Shown: one piece after another, positions 36,867-47,280 of the stretch | Layout: each line of letters opens with the position of its first letter | Position numbering within the stretch: position 1 is the first letter of the stretch | NCBI GenBank assembly: GCA_030386875.1 | Contig: CM059559.1 | Span: 5,515,177-5,579,176, forward strand | DNA: 64,000 bases | Source: Morinoia aosen | Taxonomy: Eukaryota; Arthropoda; Malacostraca; Amphipoda; Talitridae | Reading direction: 5' to 3' | The notes under the pieces: model-generated | Databases searched by the model: none | What the model was told of the DNA's origin: nothing | What the model saw: only the letters and a program-made list of their open reading frames with translations | Made by a program: the position numbers and the translations under genes

Positions 36867-37430
36867 GTAAGTGCTGCTATAAGGTAAGGTTGCTGCTATA
36901 AAATTAACCCAACTGCTCTTCGTAACAATTTTGCAAACGTGGCTAGTTGACAATGCATTTGGTTGGATGGTGTTCAACTTAGATAAAACTTTGGACCTAG
37001 TTCACCGTCGAGTGTTGAGTCCAGGGAATTTTAGTCGGGATCTGAAAACAATTTGAGTCGTCGTAGTGGCACAGCTGACAGCTTAGATTTTTTTTTAAAC
37101 ACTCACGGTAATATTTACTCGCTGCCTGTTGTGCCACTACGTGAGCTTCTTTCTTTTGCGAGTATCTTTTTCGAGGAACGTTCTTTGTTAGTGAGCAAAA
37201 TATTACTCTTTCCTCAAATGCAACGTATCAGTTAGACAGTCCAGTGATTGATGTTCGTGCCATTTAAAATCATCGACAAGTTATTTTGAAGAATGTTATT
37301 TAGATTACTGAGTTGAGTGAGAAGGGAGCTCTAAAAGACACCTTTTTGCTCCGTGTTTCGACTTCCGGTGAGAAATTGAGGTAAATGTTGACGTGTTTCT
37401 TTTGCTGTTGTGGACTTGAATAAAAACGTG

Positions 37431-37472
<42 letters not shown>

Positions 37473-38288
37473 ACTGCAGACAGACGAGCGACTCTCCACC
37501 CACTTTGTAAATTGTAACTGTATTCTTTTCTCCAATCGTCGGTATTTTTGGAAGAAGTAAGGCGTGTGTGAGGACTTCGAGAACAACTCGAGACTCGAAT
37601 GGAAATTTTGAATATCGTGAAACTACCGAAGAAGTCAAAAACCAAGTGAGACTTGAGCGGACATCAAGTGAACACAAAACAGGAACGGACTTCGAGAACA
37701 ACTCACGGTTGCTCTCCATAGCGAGACTGAAATTCAGTGCGGGTTACGCTCACGGTCCATAAAATTTATGCTAAGCACCAAACTTAACGGAAACATTACT
37801 GTGTAAACTTCAGTGAGAGTTCGAAACTCAAGAGACGATGTCTACAGCGCACATCATGTGCTGACAGAGACCGGGAGCACCGTTAAAACAGCGAGATTAA
37901 AACAATTAACGAGGCTGCGAGACCATGGAGCCGACGGCGAGACAGCTCCAGCATGGCGCTGATGTCCCCAGACGCCGCCGCTGGTCTGTAAATCGAAATT
38001 GCGAGACGCTGGTCTGCTGAAGACGCCGTAATGGCCTCCAGGGACCTAGCCCCTCTAATGTCCTTACCCTCATTAGCCTTTGCTTCCCTCACTAGGATTC
38101 TCGGTGTTGGATCGATTTACTGGTGGCACGAAGTTGTTGTCTTGCTTTTGCATGTGTTTGTAGGTAAGTCGTGTTTCGCTAGGGCGGTTCTTTTGACTAT
38201 TTAAGTTATCGTGATGGAGAAATGTTGGCTTCTTAAATTTTCCTGAGAATACTATATGAGTAACGTGTGCACGCTGCCTGCTGTGTCG
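36867..38288. other. Spacer, no gene recognised
   Basis: Short frames only apart from triplet-repeat runs at 37432-37473. A loosely repeated phrase (GAGAACAACTC, ACTTCGAG) at about 37575-37700 suggests a small degenerate duplication. Confidence 0.5.
37432..37473. repeat. (CTG)n microsatellite, about 14 units
   Basis: Nearly perfect CTG triplets ending in CTACTGCAG. The frames over it give serine or alanine runs but have no supported gene around them. Confidence 0.95.
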
Positions 38289-38670
38289 TCAAAGGGATAT
38301 GGCTATTATATCGAAGACAGTTAGTGCTCCCAAGGTAAAATAGGAAGTCTCGTGGTGAGAGTTACGTGGGTCCTCTTTATGTTGAAATGAATATAATTTT
38401 TGTTTAGTTGCGGGCCATATCTATTCAGTTCACTACTGTCCTCCATTTCACCACCACCCCTGCCTTTCTTTTCCCCTTTTATATTGTTTCATGAATTTCT
38501 TATCCTACGGCTTTTATGCGCAAAGAGTTTTTTGTGTGGGAAGACACCTGGTGCCTAAATTCTTCGTTCCCTCAACTCCATACTAAATGGTGCCTTCTTC
38601 CTTCCTCTCTTTGGATCTCATTTGTTGAGGATAGGGAGGCTTAAACTAACTAATAATCTAATAATCTAAT
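38289..38670 (+). mobile_element. SINE-like element, diverged copy
   Basis: The whole family layout is present: diverged head with GGGATATGGCTATTATATC, GTTAGTGCTCCCAAGG, TTGTTTAGTTGCGGGCCA, CTAAATGGTGCCTTCTTCC, TAGGGAGGCTTAAACTAAC and a TAATCTAATAATCT tail. A short insertion near 38520 matches the position of one in the copy at 31955, suggesting an older subfamily. Confidence 0.85.
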
Positions 38671-38989
38671 CGTTGTCTTCCATTATTGGTCTAAACAATC
38701 CAGTTGCACGATGTAACTGTCGCAAGGGTTCTTCCATAGTATTGTTGACATTATTATTGTTATTGTGTGGAGTTTCTTTTACCGTTATAATTTTATCTTG
38801 TTGAATAAATGATAATGTTAATCAAAGGAGAAAATGACGCTGAATTGAATGGTGTCATGCATAGCTTATTAAGATCAGCTAAATTAAATCTAGTATAATT
38901 TACAATTGAAAAATTGACGCAACGAAGTTTTACATAAACTGGGGAGATGAGATTTCCATGATCTTGCTTCAATAAACGCGGCTTTAATG

Positions 38990-39172
38990 AACCAAAATTC
39001 AATATTCAACTCAAATTCAAAGCCAATTGTAGGAAGCAATTTTAAAAATAACAAACATTAACTGGATTGTGGTTTTCATTCAGCTTTAATCAGGTATTTA
39101 TGAAAATTGAGTTGTGACTGCTGGTCGGTCAGCAGCACGATGAAAATCCCCTTCGAGGTCACCGGTGGCGCA
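38990..39172 (-). mobile_element. MITE B, copy 4
   Basis: On the minus strand it contains ACCGGTGACCTCGAAGGGG, the GCTGCTGACCGACC block and TTTGAATTTGAGTTGAATAT as in the other copies. The outer inverted repeats are not clear. It ends about 170 bp before the 28-bp array, again with its head side towards an array. Confidence 0.7.
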
Positions 39173-39340
39173 TTTTGCGGTCAGACTGTTAATTAGGAGA
39201 GGTTTTTCTCTTTTCCGTGTTGGTTTTGTCGTCGACTGCAGGTAAGTTTGTAATCTTTCAAAGTTCTTAACCTAAGAACTTAGTCCCATTTCTTGCGAGC
39301 GGCTCTCATTGAGGTGTCTCGGCGAGAGTGCCTTTTTGTT

Positions 39341-40392
39341 CACTTTGTCTACCGCCTTCGTTTTGTTTCCTGCAGCTTACCGCCTTCGTTTTGTTTCCTG
39401 CAGTTTACCGCCTTCGTTTTGTTTCCTGCAGTCTACCGCCTTCGTTTTGTTTCCTGCAGCTTACCGCCTTCGTTTTGTTTCCTGCAGTCTACCGCCTTCG
39501 TTTTGTTTCCTGCAGCTTACCGCCTTCGTTTTGTTTCCTGCAGATTTCCGCCTTCGTTTTGTTTCCTGCAGATTTCCGCCTTCGTTTTGTTTCCTGCAGA
39601 TTTCCGCCTTCGTTTTGTTTCCTGCAGATTTCCGCCTTCGTTTTGTTTCCTGCAGATTTCCGCCTTCGTTTTGTTTCCTGGAGTTCACTGCCTTCGTTTT
39701 GTTTCCTGCAGATTTCCGCCTTCGTTTTGTTTCCTGCAGATTTCCGCCTTCGTTTTGTTTCCTGGAGTTTACCGCCTTCGTTTTGTTTCCTGGAGTTTAC
39801 CGCCTTCGTTTCGCTTCCTGCAGTTTACCGCCTTCGTTTTGTTTCCTGCAGATTTCCGCCTTCGTTTTGTTTCCTGCAGATTTCCGCCTTCGTTTTGTTT
39901 CCTGGAGTTTACCGCCTTCGTTTTGTTTCCTGCAGTTTACCGCCTTCGTTTCGCTTCCTGCAGTTTACCGCCTTCGTTTTGTTTCCTGCAGATTTCCGCC
40001 TTCGTTTTGTTTTCTGCAGATTTGCGCCTTCGTTTTGTTTCCTGCAGATTTCCGCCTTCGTTTTGTGTCCTGCAGATTTCCGCCTTCGTTTTGTTTCCTG
40101 GAGTTCACCGCCTTCGTTTTGTTTCCTGGAGTTCACCGCCTTCGTTTTGTTTCCTGCAGATTTCCGCCTTCGTTTTGTTTCCTGCAGATTTCCGCCTTCG
40201 TTTTGTTTCCTGCAGATTTCCGCCTTCGTTTTGTTTCCTGGAGTTTACCGCCTTCGTTTTGTTTCCTGGAGTTTACCGCCTTCGTTTTGTTTCCAGGAGT
40301 TTACCGCCTTCGTTTTGTTTCCTGGAGTTTACCGCCTTCGTTTTATTTCCAGGAGTTTACCGCCTTCGTTTTATTTCCAGGAGTTTACTGGA
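39341..40392. repeat. 28-bp minisatellite, 37 copies
   Basis: CCGCCTTCGTTTTGTTTCCT recurs with exact 28-bp spacing from 39352 to 40360 (36 intervals, no net indel). The variable segment is CTGCAGTTTA, CTGCAGATTT or CTGGAGTTTA, in patches. CTGCAG units dominate the left, CTGGAGTTTA the right. 28 is not a multiple of 3 and stops are absent on plus, hence three overlapping spurious frames. Confidence 0.96.
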
Positions 40393-41167
40393 TTCATTTT
40401 GTAAGTCAGCATAGTATTTCATCTGTTGTTTTCTCCTGTACGATGGATTTTCTACGTATTTTTGCCCTTCGTTCAACGTTCCCTCTTACACTTCGTATAA
40501 AAAAATTTGCAGCAAAACGAATGCTCCAATTACCGCTGATTCACGTAATTTGTTCAAATTAAAGAACAATTCTCGTTCATAACATCCAAGTCTGTAATTT
40601 CTCTAAATTCTGTCTCATCGCGTACTTTCTATCTCTCTTTACCGCAAGTAGGGCTGGAAGTCAGGCGATTATGAAGGGATCTCCAAAGAATTACGACGCG
40701 CTGGAAACTTCTTCTGTAATGAATTGATCGCTTCCTCTGGCTGCTCTCGGCCGTCTCTTGCCGGTGGGTTAGATGCGACTTCGATTTCATGAGTGAGTGG
40801 ACCTGGCAGGGAAACTGATTGTGTCGACTCAATTTTTCTTGAATTCCTAACCATTTGATTGTACGGAGCTGACGTGTCGTATCTGCGTTTGTCACTGGGG
40901 TGGTTGTTTATAAGCCCTATTTGGTGTAAGAGGATCTGATAATTTTTCAGAATTTCCATCACTCATTTCATTGTATTACTTTTAACCAATACCGATCAAT
41001 TACAAGACCTTCACTTTTTTCAACTGGGAATATTGATAGACCTTGAACAACACTTCACCGATTTAAAAGAGCAAATTGGAATTTCTTTGTACTGGGGTCA
41101 GTAAACCTCAAAACACTTGTATACATTGGGTTGTTTCGGGTGCCCAGCGCAGGTTAAACCCACCTCA
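40393..41167. other. Spacer, no gene recognised
   Basis: Unique sequence. The short minus-strand frames 40629-40895 and 40669-40962 have no recognised motif. Confidence 0.5.
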
Positions 41168-41925
41168 GGGTGTGGCCGAAACTCTCCTGGAAATGGGGCT
41201 GAAACCCTCCTGGAAATGTGGCCGAAACCCACGAGGAAAAGTGGCTGAAACCCACCTGGAAATGTAGCAGAAAACAACTTGGAAATGTAGCAGAAGCCCA
41301 CCTGGAAATGTAGCAGAAGCCCACCTGGAAATGTAGCAGAAGCCCACCTGGAAATGTAGCAGAAGCCCACCTGGAAATGTAGCAGAAACCAACTTGGAAA
41401 TATAGCAAAAACCCAACTGGAAATGTAGCAGAAACCCAACTGGAAATGCAGCAGAAACCCAACTGGAAATGTAGCAGAAACCCAACTGGAAATGTAGCAG
41501 AAACCCAACTGGAAATGTAGCAGAAACCCAACTGGAAATGTAGCAGAAACCCAACTGGAAATGTAGCAGAAACCCAACTGGAAATGTAGCAGAAACCCAA
41601 CTGGAAATGTAGCAGAAACCCAACTGGAAATGTAGCAGAAACCCAACTGGAAATGTAGCAGAAACCCAACTGGAAATGTAGCAGAAACCCAACTGGAAAT
41701 GTAGCAGAAACCCAACTGGAAATGCAGCAGAAACCCAACTGGAAATGTAGCAGAAACCCAACTGGAAATGTAGCAGAAACCCAACTGGAAATGTAGCAGA
41801 AACCCAACTGGAAATGTAGCAGAAACCCAACTGGAAATGTAGCAGAAACCCAACTGGAAATGTAGCAGAAACCCAACTGGAAATGTAGCAGAATCCCAAC
41901 TGGAAATGTAACAGAAAAACCACCA
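41168..41925. repeat. 23-bp minisatellite, about 33 copies
   Basis: Units of CCCAACTGGAAATGTAGCAG and flanking AAA. The core (41400-41900) is nearly uniform. The left edge shows CCCACCTGGAAATG units and more divergence. Minus-strand frames are open in all three phases and not genic. Confidence 0.95.
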
Positions 41926-42824
41926 GAGATTGTGGCTGAACTTGCGCGTGTCATGGCTGGCAAAACCTCCCCGGTTCTGCTGACCTCGGCGCTGTCGCTG
42001 CAACGCAAATATTGATTGCTGAAGTCGAGTTCCTCGCCGCGTTTCTCTGGAGGTTCGCATTTGGAATGCTTCCTCATGCGTGCTAGATTACCTGGTTTGG
42101 TGTAACTCTTAGGGTCTTATTGAGATTATCAAACAGCGATTCAAAGGCCATTCGCATAGAAAATTAAGGGGATATTTGAGTTCATCTTGCAGAGTGAGGT
42201 ATATCCAAGATCTCATGCTTTTATTTTTCAAAAATAAGGCCAAATGCTCTTCAAAATTCCTCGAGCATTTATTCGTCAGTGTTTCAAGAATTTTTATTTT
42301 GAACAGCACATAGCTCTGTATTTTTCCACCAGCCGGCATTATATAGTTTTTTTCGTTAACATATACTGGAGATCTTTCATGAATTTTGATGGCTGTGTAT
42401 GTTTCTGCTACTACAGTATTGCTCCGCTACTGCTATGTTAGTTCCTGTACGTGATTGGCACCCGATAGCGTGGGAATTAGGTAGCATGGTTGATTTGAGT
42501 TGATTTAATCAAACCGTTGGTTTAAGCGCTATGTGTCGTCTAAAAATTCTGCTTTGATTTCCGCTTTAAGATAGCAAGAGTTAAATTATGCTTCAGTTGA
42601 AGACGTCTGTTATCTACTGTTAAGTTTTTAATTCTCATTTTTAAGGTAATTCTATTGTACGTGCTTATTTCAACTCAAATGTTCGTATCATCATCGATGT
42701 TTCACGTCTACATAAATTTTTCGAGTTTACACCATTTTTCCGTTCTCTGAATAAAATTGGGAGCGACGATCACCGTAATTTTTCTTTTCTTTGAGGCCAG
42801 GTAAAAATATTCTCTCAATAGTTG
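41926..42824. other. Spacer, no gene recognised
   Basis: AT-rich unique DNA. No supported feature. Confidence 0.5.
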
Positions 42825-42910
42825 TAACTTGCAACAATTTTAACCTACAACAATTTCAACTTCCATAAATTGTAACCTGCAACAATTGTAGCCTGCAAGA
42901 ATTTCATCCT
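42825..42910. repeat. Degenerate 17-18 bp tandem repeat
   Basis: About five units resembling TAACCTGCAACAATTT. Confidence 0.7.
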
Positions 42911-43190
42911 GAAATACCACGCACGGAAGAACAAATTTTCAAATAGAATTTCCGCGAAGTTCCGTTCAATTTCTCGCATAACCCAAGCGTCCCTGTGATC
43001 TTCTCGTAGAAATTTTCGAGCGTTCCACGCCCCGAGGTTCCTGTGGGAACGGCTGTGCTATCGCTGCTTTCTCCAGCTCCGGTGCTGAGCGGAGACATCC
43101 GCGGTGTTGCCGTGATGGAGGAGCTGCGACCCCAGCTGTTGTGGCCGCCTAACTCGGGCACTGGACTGCTGGGTCGGCCCTCTGCGCCTG

Positions 43191-44474
43191 TGTCTGCCTT
43201 TTGTGTGCTGTGTCTGACTGCCTTTTGTGTGCTGTGTTTGACTGCCTTTTGTGTGCTGTGTTTGACTGCCTTTTGTGTGCTGTGTTTGACTGCCTTTTGT
43301 GTGCTGTGTTTGACTGCCTTTTGTGTGCTGTGTCTGACTGCCTTTTGTGTGCTGTGTCTGACTGCCTTTTGTGTGCTGTGTCTGACTGCCTTTTGTGTGC
43401 TGTGTCTGACTGCCTTTTGTGTGCTGTGTCTGACTGCCTTTTGTGTGCTGTGTCTAACTGCCTTTTTTGTGCTGTGTCTGACTGCCTTTTGTGTGCTGTG
43501 TCTGACTGCCTTTTGTCTGCTGTGTCTGACTGCCTTTTGTGTGCTGTGTCTGATTGCCTTTTGTGTGCTGTGTCTGACTGCCTTTTATGTGCTGTGTCTG
43601 ACTGCCTTTTGTGTGCTGTGTCTGACTGCCTTTTGTGTGCTGTGCCTGACTGCCTTTTGTGTGCTGTGTCTGACTGCCTTTTGTGTGCTGTGTCTGACTG
43701 CCTTTTGTGTGCTGTGTCTGACTGCCTTTTGTGTGCTGTGTCTGACTGCCTTTTGTGTGCTGTGTCTGACTGCCTTTTGTGTGCTGTGTCTGACTGCCTT
43801 TTGTGTGCTGTGTCTGACTGCCTTTTGTGTGCTGTGTTTGACTGCCTTTTGTGTGCTGTGTCTGACTGCCTTTTGTGTGCTGTGTCTGACTGCCTTTTGT
43901 GTGCTGTGTCTGACTGCCTTTTGTGTGCTGTGTCTGACTGCCTTTTGTGTGCTGTGTCTGACTGCCTTTTGTGTGCTGTGTTTGACTGCCTTTTGTGTGC
44001 TGTGTCTGACTGCCTTTTGTGTGCTGTGTCTGACTGCCTTTTGTGTGCTGTGTCTGACTGCCTTTGGTGTGCTGTGTCTGACTGCCTTTGGTGTGCTGTG
44101 TCTGACTGCCTTTTGTGTGCTGTGTTTGACTGCCTTTTGTGTGCTGTGTTTGACTGCCTTTTGTGTGCTGTGTCTGACTGCCTTTTGTGTGCTGTGTCTG
44201 ACTGCCTTTTGTGTGCTGTGTCTGACTGCCTTTTTTGTGCTGTGTCTGACTGCCTTTTGTGTGCTGTGTCTGACTGCCTTTTGTGTGCTGTGTTTGACTG
44301 CCTTTTGTGTGCTGTGTTTGACTGCCTTTTGTGTGCTGTGTCTGACTGCCTTTTGTGTGCTGTGTTTGACTGCCTTTTGTGTGCTGTGTCTGACTGCCTT
44401 TTGTGTGCTGTGTCTGACTGCCTTTTGTGTGCTGTGTCTGACTGCCTTTTGTGTGCTGTGTCTGACTGCCTTTT
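43191..44474. repeat. 24-bp minisatellite, about 54 copies
   Basis: GCCTTTTGTGTGCTGTGTCT recurs every 24 bp exactly (43196 to 44468 is 53 periods). The main variation is a C/T at GTGTCTG/GTGTTTG plus rare TTTTTT, TTTGG and TATG changes. Each translated frame is a plain 8-residue repeat. The upstream 43015-43190 is GC-rich, so the frame that runs through the array from there is formally open, but nothing supports translation. Confidence 0.96.
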
Positions 44475-45239
44475 GTCATCGTTCTGCTATGGAAGACTCT
44501 CGTCGTGTTCAAATAACGTTAAGAAAGGGTTGTTTTGGCCAAGCAACCATCTTCTAAAAGACCCGATGTTGGATAATACGTTCTCGACAATGAACGCAGC
44601 ATTTCTGAACTCTACAAACTACGCTTCGAGACGAGCTTCACAAACCGCCAAGCATCATTTGAAACAACCAGCGAACCTCACCCCTCTCTACGAACCCACC
44701 ATTGGACTTTGTACCCTTTGCCCCGCGACCGACGCTAGTACCACAGATCATTTCAAGATACTTCCATATTTCCATGTATATTTAAACTTCTTCCTGCGAG
44801 ACCTAAAATGTTGTTCATTCTACATAAATTACTCGCCATTTAATTATAAAGCTTAATCCACTTGAATCATCTCGCAACACTTGCTATTTCTTGTGATACA
44901 TTAACGTAAAGCTTCGTTACGAAAAAACGTGTTCGTTCTGACTCGCGAGGGAGACGCGCAGATGCCCTGGGCAGGCGTACGGGAGTGGCATTAGAGCCTG
45001 CGCTATTAAGAGAGTAAGACGTGTGATCCTCCCGCCTATCCTCGCGGATAGGTGGGAGAGGGCTTTTTGCCCAAGAGTTCCAATGGCTGTTAAAGTCGTG
45101 CATAGGCTATCTAAGTGCTTCTCAAGACCGAGCTAAAAGAAAAAAAGAAAAAAAGAAAAAATGTTTATTTCCAAATTGTCACATGAGATACATGCCAACA
45201 TATTGGCTTTTAAAAGTTTCTTAAATATAGGGCATCCTA
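44475..45239. other. Spacer with hairpins, no gene recognised
   Basis: The frame leaving the array continues to 44856 without a recognisable domain. A GC-rich stretch at 44930-45070 contains the hairpin listed separately. An A-rich run lies at 45136-45162. Confidence 0.5.
45029..45058. other. 13-bp stem with TCGC loop
   Basis: CTCCCGCCTATCC and GGATAGGTGGGAG pair over 13 positions with one G-T wobble around a 4-base loop. A second small hairpin (GGGC, TTTTTG, CCC) follows. It could be a structured RNA or a transposon remnant. The function is unknown. Confidence 0.55.
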
Positions 45240-45680
45240 AAACAAATGTTCCATACGAGGAGTACTAATTGACAAACCATCCGAGGTGTACAAGTAGATG
45301 AGCCATACGAGGCATAATAATAGACAAACTATACGAGGTGTACTAATAGACAAACTGTCAGAGGTGTACAAGTAGATAGACCATACGAGGCATATTAATT
45401 GACAAAATATACGAGGCGTACTAATAGAAAAACCATTCGTGGTGTGCTAGTAGTCTAACAAAAGTTCTATACAAGGAGTACCAATTGACAAACCATCCGA
45501 GGTGTACAAATAGATTAGCCATACGAGGCATAATAATAATAGGCAAACTATACGAGGTGTACTAATAGACAAGCTATCATAGGTGTACAAAATAGATAGA
45601 CCATACGAGGCATATTAATAGACAAAATATACGAGGCGTACTAATAGACAAACCACACGTGGCTTGCCAATAGTCTATCT
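45240..45680. repeat. Degenerate 28-30 bp tandem repeat with a higher-order period of about 220 bp
   Basis: Units of the type CATACGAGGTGTACTAATAG and ACAAAC alternate. The block starting ATACGAGGAGTACTAATTGA at 45252 recurs as ATACAAGGAGTACCAATTGA at about 45472, followed by the same order of variants. Confidence 0.85.
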
Positions 45681-45786
45681 CTGTCAAGGGTAGTTGAATG
45701 AGAAATGAAAAATATGCCCTAAAAAATATGCAAAGCCCTATCACCACCAAAAACATATTTCGTATCTTCTCGATATTCACCACATC

Positions 45787-46530
45787 ATGCGGACATGGGT
45801 ACATGGGATAAAATAGAGAGACAGTGTAAGCCGGTTACCACTCATGATTGACAAATATCTACAAAATATTGGTAGAAATGGGTAAACAAACATATATTCA
45901 ATATCAAAATTCATAGCTTGTACAACATACGGACAGAAAGATAATTTTACTACGATTCATATGCTCAAATTGCACTTTATTTCATTAATTATATATGACA
46001 TTAATCCGATTCACAGAAACGCCCTCTGGGGAAGTGCTAGATCTATTTTTGAATCATTTCGCTATTGCAATAAAATTTATTAACCGAATGGTTTTTGCGT
46101 AAAGAAATAAAATAGAAACATGTATATCAATTTATGTAGATACATATATATACCTACACACGTACACACACATATTAATTTATATACTTATTGAAAATAA
46201 AATATTGGAAAAAAAAAATACATATATATATAAGATAAAAGATAGAAGCAACCTACCATCTACTACACAGAAAATGACAGCTGAGCTCACTGTAATCCTA
46301 AGAAATTTTTCGCAAAAAAAATCACTAAAAGGAAGAGAAGACTTCGAAAAACATAAAAATGAGCTGTTTTTTAATTTCTTCACAGAAATTTTTAAGAAAA
46401 ATCAGGTTATAGTCAAGAAGCAACACAACTCTTCAGCATTATAGGGACATGTGTACGTGGGATGAAATGGAGTAACATTGTGGCCGGATATCACATCTGA
46501 GTGGAGAATATTCACAAAATTGGCACATAT
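45787..46530. repeat. Pair of diverged direct repeats, about 85 bp, 657 bp apart
   Basis: GGACATGGGTACATGGGATA at about 45789 corresponds to GGACATGTGTACGTGGGATG at about 46445. The similarity extends through GCCGGTTACCACTCATGA / GCCGGATATCACATCTGA and CTACAAAATATTGG / TCACAAAATTGGC. The DNA between is AT-rich and noncoding. It may be the edges of an old element or a satellite remnant. Confidence 0.6.
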
Positions 46531-47106
46531 AGGAAGATTAGGCCTTGATCCAAAATGATAATTTTGATTACAGAAATTTAGAGTTTTTTCCGATTTGAAA
46601 GTTCAGTGCTAGTGTGCGCTGAACGCACGAAAAAAAAATAAAAAGACTAAATGCAATGCTTAAATAACCCCTTTCCCTCCAGCTCAGCCGAAAATCGATT
46701 GAAAACATCTACGAGAATGATTTTGAAATAGCGAGACAACGTTAGCCAAAAATTTGATTCATTATAAACTTTGCACAACCCTCACGTCTATAAACCTGTT
46801 TATTGGTGTACACACAAAATGTATTTCATGGTATATTTGTCATACGGACGTTAAATATTAATACAGAAAAGAGAAAGAAATAACAAAATAAAGATGAGGA
46901 AATACTCCTAATTATGGAAAGAACGTTCGTTCTGCTGCACTGAACTGACGGCTGTGGTGCTCATTGTTGTCGACAGAAATAAGTAAGATGAATATACGAA
47001 TCGCTTAGCAAACGTAAAATGAAATAGTTTCTAAATTTCTAACAGAAATTTCAGGAAAAATTAAAATTTCTGATAGATGGGAAGTTCACACCGAGATGCT
47101 GCAGGC
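46531..47106. other. Probable 3' region of the retrotransposon plus AT-rich spacer
   Basis: In the direction of the retrotransposon this follows its RT C-terminus, so part is likely its 3' UTR. I cannot place the 3' end: no clear poly-T (minus poly-A), simple tail or target-site duplication is visible. Confidence 0.45.
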
Positions 47107-47280
47107 CCTATGACAGAGATGCAAAATGACGTGACACATTTACTCTAAATTCTTTTCCAGTTTTAGAGTTTTTGATATGCTGGGGAAGCTTGTTCCACAA
47201 AAAAGCTCCAGAAACTGAGAGAGCTTTTTGTCCCACGTTAGATGAACGGTAACTGACTAAAACATCGTTCCTCCGGTTGG
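47107..47280 (-). pseudogene. Frameshifted C-terminal tail of the LINE RT
   Basis: In the -1 frame relative to the RT frame the minus strand reads a typical LINE C-terminus, with RRNDVLVSYRSSN, then GQKALSVSGAFLWNKLP, ending at a TAG at 47107-47109. This shows that a one-base indel near 47275-47285 truncates the RT frame. It is probably a mutation of this copy or a sequence error. Confidence 0.7.

Noticed and set aside
33479-36977. Ser/His/Leu-rich frames of 956-1,138 codons
   Set aside because: Same artefact from the stop-free 13-bp monomer; all three frames are open.
37305-37586. Serine-run or alanine-run protein over the CTG microsatellite
   Set aside because: Simple triplet repeat with no conserved flanking coding sequence.
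39293-44856. Long hydrophobic or Cys-rich frames over the 28-, 23- and 24-bp arrays
   Set aside because: They are direct translations of perfect tandem arrays. The nonrepetitive extensions have no recognisable domain.
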